From contig DCWA01000012.1 in the NCBI GenBank assembly GCA_002327445.1, positions 145,392-209,391 on the forward strand: a stretch of DNA of 64,000 bases, read 5' to 3'. Both the position numbers and the translations under genes were made by a program. This DNA comes from Desulfobacteraceae bacterium UBA2174 (GTDB lineage Bacteria > Desulfobacterota > Desulfobacteria > Desulfobacterales > UBA2174). The first letter of the stretch is position 1. Each line of letters begins with the position of its first letter. A model generated the notes under the pieces. That model was not told where the DNA came from, ran no database searches, and saw only the letters and a list, made by a program, of their open reading frames with translations. Of this stretch, positions 8,577 through 14,889 are shown piece by piece.

Positions 8577-8783
8577 ATGCCTATGGTGCGCGTCGGCGAT
8601 CGACTGGAAATTTCCTGGTTCGAGGGCATGACCGTGGGCGACCTGGTCGACCGGGTGCCCGGGGGCCACGACTGCGCCGCGGTGCGCGTCAACGGCCGCA
8701 TCGTGGCCCGGCCCAACTTCCACCGCACCCCGGTGCCCGACGGCGCCCGGGTTCACCTGGTGCCGATGATCGCGGGCGGCTGA
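8577..8783 (+). CDS. MoaD/ThiS-family ubiquitin-like sulfur carrier
   Basis: A beta-grasp protein of about 68 residues ending in the diglycine AGG that is activated as a thiocarboxylate in sulfur carriers. The C-terminal half (VRVNGRIVARPNFHRTPVPD, then GARVHLVPMIAGG) is typical of ThiS/MoaD. Proteins of this kind are often encoded beside AOR genes and are thought to serve pterin-cofactor dithiolene synthesis or a dedicated sulfur relay. It lies 21 bp after the AOR gene. The start is uncertain: ATG 8577, ATG 8583 or TTG 8565 are all in frame, and none has a strong ribosome binding site. Confidence 0.8.
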   Translation: MPMVRVGDRLEISWFEGMTVGDLVDRVPGGHDCAAVRVNGRIVARPNFHRTPVPDGARVHLVPMIAGG

Positions 8784-8831
8784 CCGGAGGCGGTGGCACA
8801 GCCATGTCAAAGTTTTGCCATCATCCTTGAT

Positions 8832-8958
8832 CCACTCGTAAAAATGGATTTTCAACCACCGAGGCCAGAGAGGATTACAGAGAAAACATGAAGTTTTGAT
8901 TGGTTCCCTCTGGGCTCGCTGTGTCCTCGGTGGTGATTTGTGACTTTTTACGAAGTGG
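8832..8958. repeat. 127-bp inverted-repeat element (MITE/REP-like)
   Basis: The outer arms CCACTCGTAAAAA (8832-8844) and TTTTTACGAAGTGG (8945-8958) are complementary apart from one inserted base. The inner arms ACCACCGAGG (8855-8864) and CCTCGGTGGT (8925-8934) are perfect complements. The CACCGAGG...CCTCGGTG core resembles dispersed palindromes seen between genes in many bacterial genomes. No open frame lies inside. Confidence 0.6.
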
Positions 8959-9022
8959 TCATGCTTGAGTTCTTGCGAGGGGTTTTTTTCTGGATTGTGC
9001 GCTCCTCCCGCCGGTGCCCTTG

Positions 9023-9115
9023 ACTGCAGATCCCTCGTCGCGTGGCTCCTCGGGATGACAGGGGGGAAGGATCTTCTCGGGATGACAGGGGGTGTTCATG
9101 CGTCCCTCGGGATAA
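9023..9115. repeat. Dispersed CCCTCG...CGGGATGACA repeat cluster
   Basis: ACTGCAGATCCCTCG (9023-9037) is followed by CTCGGGATGACA at 9049-9060 and again at 9076-9087, then a diverged CCCTCGGGAT near 9104. The same ACTGCAGATCCCTCG plus CTCGGGATGACA pair recurs at 60020-60051, so this is a dispersed family and not a chance motif. Confidence 0.65.
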
Positions 9116-9351
9116 AACGGAAGCCGAGGCGAGGGTTTCGCGATGACATTTGTTTCCCGCATCATTCCGAACGTCATTGAGCGCTGCCGGCCGCAGGCAG
9201 GACCTGTTGTGATCATGATGAGCAACAATCTGTCAGGCGACTTGTTTCATTCGAGGAATCCGCGGTTGAGAAGATCGGCGGGAAACGGTGACATTCGGCA
9301 AGAAAACTTCCAGAGGCCCCTAATTTGACGGAGCCCGGGCGGCGGTGGCGC

Positions 9352-9380
9352 TTGACTTGAGTCGACGGGGAAAATAGGTT
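9352..9380 (+). promoter_or_regulatory. Candidate promoter for the yggT-pilT cluster
   Basis: TTGACT (9352-9357), a 17-bp spacer and TAGGTT (9375-9380), about 80 bp upstream of yggT. The -10 is weak; prediction only. Confidence 0.3.
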
Positions 9381-9458
9381 AAAAATCCACATTCGACAGC
9401 GGAAGCATCACGGCGTGATCCGGCGCCGCCGTTCAACCTCAACAAAGCGAATCATGGT

Positions 9459-9758
9459 ATGTTCATTTTCGCCAATTTCATCGCCGCCCTGGCAACGATC
9501 ATCCACTACGTGCTCACCTTTTACCTGTGGATCGTCATCGCCCGCGCCGTTCTTTCCTGGGTCAACCCGGACCCGTACAACCCCATTGTGCGGTTCATCT
9601 ACAACATCACCGAGCCGGTGCTCGGCTGGGTGCGGCGCAAGGTGCCACTGAATTTCGGACCGGTGGACTTTTCGCCGATCATCGTGTTTCTGGCGATCAT
9701 CTTCTTGCAGCAGTTTCTCGTGGGCAGCCTCCAGGGACTGGCGCTTTCCCTGAGGTGA
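9459..9758 (+). CDS. YggT-family membrane protein
   Basis: A 99-residue protein with two hydrophobic segments (about residues 5-32 and 68-95). The diagnostic loop between them, VNPDPYNPIVRFIYNITEPV, is typical of YggT. YggT proteins are small inner-membrane proteins of poorly defined role, often found beside proC/yggS or septum-associated genes and linked to osmotic tolerance and division. Here it precedes pilT by 67 bp. Confidence 0.9.
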   Translation: MFIFANFIAALATIIHYVLTFYLWIVIARAVLSWVNPDPYNPIVRFIYNITEPVLGWVRRKVPLNFGPVDFSPIIVFLAIIFLQQFLVGSLQGLALSLR

Positions 9759-9825
9759 CCGCCGGCGCGAACAGGTCTCGCGCGCGCCCCGTTGACATCC
9801 GCCCAGGACGACAGGGAGAAGTCTG

Positions 9826-10908
9826 ATGGCCAAAATCGACGCGTTCTTCAAGCTGATGAACGACCAGGGGGCTTCGGACCTCCACCTGGTCGCCGGCCAG
9901 CCGCCGGTGCTGCGCATTACCGGGGACCTGGAGCGTGTCAAGTACAAGGTGCTCGACGACGACACCCTGCGGGCCATGCTCTACGAGATCGCTCCCGAGG
10001 ACAGGGTCAAGGTCTTCGAGGAGACCGGTGACGTCGACTTCGGCTACGAGATTCCGGGCCTGGCCCGCTTCCGGGCCAACTTCTTTCGGCAAAAGTACGG
10101 GGTGGGCGCCGTCTTTCGGCAGATTCCCAGCAAGGTGCTCACCACGGAGCAGCTCGGCCTGCCCTCTGTCATCGGCAAGCTGGCCAACCTGCCCCGGGGG
10201 CTGGTGCTGGTGACCGGCCCTACCGGCAGCGGCAAGTCCACCACCCTGGCGGCCATCATCGACCAGGCCAACCGGACCCGCAAGGACCACATCATCACCA
10301 TCGAGGACCCCATCGAGTTCGTGCATGAAAGCCGGGGCTGCGTGATCAACCACCGGGAAGTGGGGATCCACACCCGCAGCTTCGGCGCGGCCCTGCGTGG
10401 GGCCCTGCGCGAGGACCCGGACATCATCCTCGTGGGCGAAATGCGGGACCTGGAAACCATCAGCCTGGCCGTGGAAGCCGCCTCCACGGGGCACCTCGTC
10501 TTCGGCACCCTTCACACCTCCAGCGCCGCCAAGACGGTGGACCGGGTCATCGAGGTCTTTCCCTCCAGCGAACAGCCCCAGATCCGGTCGACGCTCGCCG
10601 ACGGGCTGCGGGCCGTGGTGGCCCAGGTGCTTTTCAAGCGCATCGACATGAAAGGCCGTTGCGCGGCCCTGGAGATCCTCATCGGCACCCCGGCGGTGCG
10701 CAACCTGATCCGCGAGGCCAAAACCCACCAGATCCCCTCGATGATTCAGACCGGCAAGCGTTACGGAATGCAGCTTCTCGACGACGCCGTCATGGATCTG
10801 CTCAACAAGGGATGGATCGGCGCCGACGAGGCCTACATGAAGGCCAACGACAAGGCCCGGTTCCGGCCGCTGCTGCGAAACCCGCCCACCGATTTCACCG
10901 AGGCCTGA
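9826..10908 (+). CDS. pilT: Type IV pilus retraction ATPase PilT
   Basis: A 360-residue hexameric AAA-like secretion ATPase that drives depolymerisation of type IV pili and twitching motility from the cytoplasmic face of the pilus base. The N-terminal PAS-like domain begins with GASDLHLVAGQPPVLRI. Walker A is VTGPTGSGKST near residue 130, followed by the aspartate box TIEDPIEFVHE and the Walker B/His box region (ILVGEMRDLETI ... STGHLVFGTLHT). The C-terminal AVRNLIREAK matches the AIRNLIRE retraction motif of true PilT. A second PilT-family gene follows after 22 bp. Confidence 0.96.
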   Translation: MAKIDAFFKLMNDQGASDLHLVAGQPPVLRITGDLERVKYKVLDDDTLRAMLYEIAPEDRVKVFEETGDVDFGYEIPGLARFRANFFRQKYGVGAVFRQIPSKVLTTEQLGLPSVIGKLANLPRGLVLVTGPTGSGKSTTLAAIIDQANRTRKDHIITIEDPIEFVHESRGCVINHREVGIHTRSFGAALRGALREDPDIILVGEMRDLETISLAVEAASTGHLVFGTLHTSSAAKTVDRVIEVFPSSEQPQIRSTLADGLRAVVAQVLFKRIDMKGRCAALEILIGTPAVRNLIREAKTHQIPSMIQTGKRYGMQLLDDAVMDLLNKGWIGADEAYMKANDKARFRPLLRNPPTDFTEA

Positions 10909-10930
10909 CGCCGCCGGCGGAAGGAGAGCC

Positions 10931-12109
10931 ATGCGCAAACAGGAAATCGAACACATCATGGCCCGGATGCTCGATTCCCACGACAACGTGTCGGATCTGA
11001 ACATCACGGCGGGCAAGCCGTTCCAGGTGGAAACCGCCGGCCAACTGGCGGCGGTGGATATCGAACCCTCCTTCGAGGCGCTTTCGCCGTTCCAGACCGA
11101 GATCTTCGCTCTCAACCTGATCAACGGCAACCGGCGCCTGATCGACATCCTGCTGGCCGAAGGCTCCTGCGACCTCTCCTACGAGCTGCCGGGCAAGGCC
11201 CGCTTCCGCGTCAACGTTTTTTCCCGGCAAGGTCACTACTCCGTGGTACTGCGCCGCCTGGAAACCAAGATCCCCACCATCGAAGAAATGGGGCTGCCCA
11301 AGGCCTTCGAGAAGATCTCCGAGGAAAGAAACGGGATCGTCCTGGTCACCGGCGCCACCGGCAGTGGGAAGTCCACCTCCCTGGCCGCCGTGCTCAACCG
11401 CATCAACGACCACAAATCGGTGCATGTGGTCACCCTGGAGGACCCGGTCGAGTACCAGCACCCCCACAAGCAGGCGACGTTCAACCAGCGGGAGATGGGT
11501 AACGATTTCGACACGTTCGCCAATGGGCTGCGGGCTGCCCTGCGCCAGGCGCCCAAGGTGATCCTCGTGGGCGAGATGCGCGACCGGGAGACGGTGGAAA
11601 TCGGCCTTTCGGCCGCCGAAACAGGCCACCTGGTGCTCACCACCCTGCACACGGTGGACGCCGGCCAGACCATCAACCGCATCCTGGGGATGTTCGCCAC
11701 CGAGGAGGAAAACCAGATCCGCATCCGCCTGGCCGACACGGTCCGCTGGATCGTCTGCCAGCGGTTGCTGCCCAAGGTCGGCGGCGGCCGGGTGGCGGCC
11801 TTTGAAATTCTCGGCAGCAACCTGCGGGTCAAGGACACGATCTTGAAGGGCGAATCCGAGGGAAAGACCTTCTACGAAATCATCGAACAGGGGACGGCCT
11901 TCGGCATGACGACCTTCGACAGTTATATCGTCGGGCTGTACGAAAAAGGCCTGATTACCGAGGAGACGGCCTTGGCTTACGCCTCTCGCGCCGGGGTCAC
12001 CGGCCGGGGGATCGACCGGGTGAAAAGTCAGCGCGGCGAGGCCACCACCGACATCGAGAACCTTGCGGTGGACTTCGAATACGGCCGGAAGGAGGGCCCG
12101 GGGGTCTGA
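10931..12109 (+). CDS. PilT/PilU-family ATPase (second copy)
   Basis: A 392-residue paralogue of the preceding PilT. Walker A is VTGATGSGKST, the aspartate box is TLEDPVEYQHPHKQ, and ILVGEMRDRETVEIG plus TGHLVLTTLHTVD form the Walker B/His boxes. The AIRNLIRE motif is replaced by a divergent LRVKDTILKG, which is typical of PilU-like accessory retraction ATPases. The C-terminus has an extra tail (about residues 350-392). PilU needs PilT to function in other organisms; a similar helper role is inferred. Spacing of about 22 bp on both sides suggests one operon with pilT and the downstream zinc-ribbon gene. Confidence 0.9.
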   Translation: MRKQEIEHIMARMLDSHDNVSDLNITAGKPFQVETAGQLAAVDIEPSFEALSPFQTEIFALNLINGNRRLIDILLAEGSCDLSYELPGKARFRVNVFSRQGHYSVVLRRLETKIPTIEEMGLPKAFEKISEERNGIVLVTGATGSGKSTSLAAVLNRINDHKSVHVVTLEDPVEYQHPHKQATFNQREMGNDFDTFANGLRAALRQAPKVILVGEMRDRETVEIGLSAAETGHLVLTTLHTVDAGQTINRILGMFATEEENQIRIRLADTVRWIVCQRLLPKVGGGRVAAFEILGSNLRVKDTILKGESEGKTFYEIIEQGTAFGMTTFDSYIVGLYEKGLITEETALAYASRAGVTGRGIDRVKSQRGEATTDIENLAVDFEYGRKEGPGV

Positions 12110-12131
12110 AGACCGGGCCGGGAGAAACCCG

Positions 12132-12773
12132 ATGGATATCGTCTGCCACCACTGCCAGGCCAGGTTCAAGCTGCCCGATGACAAGGTCCCCGCGGGCAAG
12201 GCCTTCACCGTGACCTGCCCCCGCTGCAAGAACAAGCTGACACGGGCGGCGATGGAGCCGCCCGCCCCGGCCTCCCTGGTGGAGGATGTCGCCGCCGGCG
12301 CCTACGACGCGGCCGAACGGCCCTTCGACTTCCTCGAAGAGGGCGCCAGGACGGCCATCGTCTGCGAAAACGATCCGGAGTACCAGGTCAAGATCCTCGA
12401 CGCCCTCCAATCCCTGGGGTTTTACATCACACAGGCCCCGTCGGCGCGCGACCTACTCAAGCGGATGCGCTTTCATGCCTTCGACCTGGTGGTGCTCAAC
12501 GAACATTTCGACGCTTCGGACCCCGACCGCAACAACGTGCTGCAGTACCTGGAACGGATGCCCATGGCGACGCGGCGCGACACCTTCGTGGTGTTGATCA
12601 CCAAGCGCTTCCGCACCATGGACAACATGGCGGCCTTCCGCAAAAGCGTCAACCTGGTCGTCAACGTGGCCAACCTCGACGCCTTGGTCAGGATTCTCAA
12701 GCGCGGCATCTCGGACCACCAGAATTTCTACCGGCCTTTCAGGGAAGGGCTGGTGCGCATCGGACGGGCCTGA
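12132..12773 (+). CDS. Zinc-ribbon protein with receiver-like C-terminal domain
   Basis: 213 residues. The first 40 form an MJ0042-type zinc ribbon (CHHCQARFKLPDDKVPAGK followed by CPRCKNKL), common in Desulfobacterota and Myxococcota regulators. Residues about 75-205 resemble a response-regulator receiver fold: TAIVCENDPEYQVKILDALQ, then DLVVLNEHFD and FVVLITKRFRTMDN. The phospho-acceptor region is degenerate, reading LNEHFD where LxDxxMP is expected. It lies in the pilT operon, 3 nt before a 50-residue gene. A role in pilus or gliding control is inferred from context only. The start ATG 12132 gives the complete zinc ribbon and lies just after a purine-rich GGGAGAAA. Confidence 0.75.
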   Translation: MDIVCHHCQARFKLPDDKVPAGKAFTVTCPRCKNKLTRAAMEPPAPASLVEDVAAGAYDAAERPFDFLEEGARTAIVCENDPEYQVKILDALQSLGFYITQAPSARDLLKRMRFHAFDLVVLNEHFDASDPDRNNVLQYLERMPMATRRDTFVVLITKRFRTMDNMAAFRKSVNLVVNVANLDALVRILKRGISDHQNFYRPFREGLVRIGRA

Positions 12774-12776
12774 GCC

Positions 12777-12929
12777 ATGACCTATACCTGTGCCGATTAC
12801 CGTGTCGAGATGATCCTGCTGGGCCTGAAGCGACGGGCAGCCGACGAAACGCTCAGCCCCGACGAACGCGATTTCCTCGAGGCCGAGATTCGAAAATTGG
12901 AAAAGACGCTGGGAGTCGATGACCCGTGA
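12777..12929 (+). CDS. Small 50-residue acidic/helical protein
   Basis: A complete short frame starting MTYTCADYRVEMILLGLKRR and ending LEKTLGVDDP. It begins 3 nt after the zinc-ribbon gene and its stop overlaps the GTG start of the next gene (GTGA), so translational coupling supports it being real. The sequence is predicted helical throughout with heptad-like leucines and no recognisable domain. Function unknown; it may be an adaptor in the pilus-linked operon. Confidence 0.6.
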   Translation: MTYTCADYRVEMILLGLKRRAADETLSPDERDFLEAEIRKLEKTLGVDDP

Positions 12930-13858
12930 AACCCGCCGCGGCAAAAGTGCACCCGGTGGCCCCGGGGCTTTTCCTCATCGGCCTGGATCAGCCGAAGCTG
13001 CCGGGCTTCAACGACTTCATCGGCGCCTGGCTCGTCGCCGGTCCTCCCGCCATCCTGGTGGATGTGGGGCCGACGGCCAGCGTTGGTGACCTGGTGGCGG
13101 CCTTGGCGGAAATCGGGATTCGGCGGCTGGACGCCATTCTGCTGACCCATATCCACATCGACCATGCCGGCGGCGCCGGCGACCTGTGCCGTTTTTTCCC
13201 CGGCGCTCCGGTGGTCTGCCACCGCTCGGCCCACCGCCACCTCGCCGATCCCACCCGCCTCTGGCAGGGGAGCCTGGAGACCCTCGGCGATACGGCCCGG
13301 GCCTACGGTCCCATCGGCGCCGTGCCCGCCGAGCGTCTGGTGGACGCCGAATCTTTTCACGATTTCGGCGTCGAAGTGCTGATGACCCCCGGCCACGCTC
13401 CGCACCATGTCAGCTTCCGCATCGGCGACCGGCTCTTCGCCGGCGAGGCCGGCGGTGTGTTTCTCGACCGGGGCGGTGAGCCATACCTGCGGCCGGCCAC
13501 GCCGCCGCGATTTCTCCTGGAGACCAGCCTGGAGAGCCTGGACAGACTCCGGGCCGTGGACCACGCCATCCTCTGCTACGGCCATTTCGGCGCCAGCCGC
13601 AACGGCCGGCGGCTGCTTGAGGCCCATCGCCGACAACTCCTCGACTGGGCCGAAACCATCGAAGAGATCACCCGCGGCCTGCCCGCCGGCGCGGCCCCCC
13701 TCGACCCCTGCCTGGCCCGCCTGCTGGAAACCGATCCCCTGCTCGCCGGCCTGCGGTATTTTGCGCCGGACGTGCGCCGGCGCGAACTGGGCTTTCTTCG
13801 GAACAGTGTCCGCGGGTTTCTTGGTTATCTGTCTCAGGGAATCATGCCCAGGGGTTGA
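12926..13858 (+). CDS. Metallo-beta-lactamase-fold hydrolase
   Basis: A 310-residue cytoplasmic MBL-fold protein. The metal site LLTHIHIDHAGGAG is near residue 75. A second histidine motif, TPGHAPHHVSF, lies near residue 157, and a late YGHFG near residue 220 provides the last ligand. The C-terminal 80 residues are a helical extension often seen in glyoxalase-II-like and RNase Z-like subfamilies. GTG 12926 overlaps the preceding stop, making this the last gene of the pilT operon. A closely similar architecture recurs at 44763. The substrate cannot be predicted. Confidence 0.85.
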   Translation: MKPAAAKVHPVAPGLFLIGLDQPKLPGFNDFIGAWLVAGPPAILVDVGPTASVGDLVAALAEIGIRRLDAILLTHIHIDHAGGAGDLCRFFPGAPVVCHRSAHRHLADPTRLWQGSLETLGDTARAYGPIGAVPAERLVDAESFHDFGVEVLMTPGHAPHHVSFRIGDRLFAGEAGGVFLDRGGEPYLRPATPPRFLLETSLESLDRLRAVDHAILCYGHFGASRNGRRLLEAHRRQLLDWAETIEEITRGLPAGAAPLDPCLARLLETDPLLAGLRYFAPDVRRRELGFLRNSVRGFLGYLSQGIMPRG

Positions 13859-14367
13859 GAATGGAAACGGGCGCCGACGCAAAATCGGTTTCATTGCGGG
13901 TGTCCAGTTCCGAAACGACGCTGTGTGGCAGACTCGGCGGAAGAGCTGCGCTATCGGATTGCCGACCACATTGATTGAACCTGCCGGCCGCATCGCTGGA
14001 TATATTACCAGGCATAGTTGCGAAGAAGCCGCAATTTCGTCCTGACGCGACATGGCGGCCCGAGGTGCCATTCGTTCTTCAGGCTGCCTAAGCGGCATTC
14101 TGTAGGGACACGTCCCCATCCACCCCTGTACACGCGAGAATGTTCACCAGCATGTCGATGGTGAAACGCTCAATCTTGTCCCGCGACAAGTCGCCGATCC
14201 AGCCGATGACCTCGTGCCTGCGATCAGCCGCCGCGCGTGCCGAAATGGCGAATTAAGCCACGCTGCTGTCCACCTTGGCTGGCAGCAACTGTTGCGGGTT
14301 GCCTTTTGGCTATTCATGCCCAGCTTATGGCGCCCAAACCCATACAACGCATCAACCGGAGGCGCCA
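13859..14367. other. Gap without an intact gene; holds an antitoxin-like remnant
   Basis: Lower coding quality than its flanks. The only recognisable content is a 51-codon fragment on the minus strand (14088-14243), which resembles the end of an XRE-type helix-turn-helix protein. It marks the left edge of the island-like stretch. Confidence 0.5.
14088..14243 (-). pseudogene. Remnant of XRE/HigA-like helix-turn-helix antitoxin
   Basis: The minus-strand frame reads HEVIGWIGDLSRDKIERF and then TIDMLVNILACTGVDGDV before a stop. The pattern (recognition-helix end, a short basic loop, FTIDxLVxIL, G-x-DV) is the typical C-terminal third of single-domain XRE antitoxins of the HigA/COG5606 kind. No start codon, N-terminal helices or toxin partner are present, so it is a fragment. 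Assignment is by pattern only. Confidence 0.35.
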
Positions 14368-14643
14368 ATGAACACCACTCAACATTATGATGTTGTCATT
14401 CTCGGTACTGGGCCGGCTGGCCTTCAGGCGGCCATCCATGCCTCCCGGAAGAAAGTGTCGGTTCTCGTTCTGAGCAAGGAGGCCAAAAGCAGCATGTATC
14501 ATGCCCACCAGGCCACCAACATCCCAGGCATATATGCCGCAGGAGATGTGTGCGGTCCGCCCTGGCAGGTGGCCAAAGCCGTCGGTGAGGGGTGCGCGGC
14601 GGGCATCAACGCGGCCGTCTTTGCCAAAAAAGGCAGATCATAG
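14368..14643 (+). pseudogene. Thioredoxin reductase with large internal deletion
   Basis: A 91-codon open frame. Residues 1-45 are the FAD-binding start of a thioredoxin-reductase-like enzyme (YDVVILGTGPAGLQAAIHAS). Residues 46-91 are the C-terminal FAD-binding end (ATNIPGIYAAGDVCGPPWQV). About 200 residues that should lie between them, including the NADPH domain and redox CxxC, are missing without loss of frame. Full-length family members have about 300 residues. The product can hardly be a working reductase. It sits upstream of the copper ATPase gene in the disturbed region. Confidence 0.75.
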
Positions 14644-14889
14644 CTCTATTCGGAACAAGCCGCCCTGTCTGTTCGATTGTGGCAGTTTTCTTAGTTTCAG
14701 GGCGCGAAGATTTGCAGGCTTTTGAAGGCTGGGGGATAAAAATCTTGCGATTTTCCGTAATACAAAACGCAATTTTTACACGTGTTTTCTGACTGTTAAT
14801 TCGTCTTTCAAGAGCGACGACCTTTAATTGTCCGGGGCAGTAATCCAATAGACGGACCCGCATCGATCCTAATCGGAAAGGAGTGGCTC

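Larger units (their letters stand above)
8784..9458. other. Non-coding gap with two kinds of repeat
   Basis: No convincing gene. It holds a 127-bp imperfect inverted-repeat element (8832-8958), a cluster of CTCGGGATGACA-type repeat units (9023-9115) also found near 60 kb, and a candidate promoter for yggT at its right end. Confidence 0.7.
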
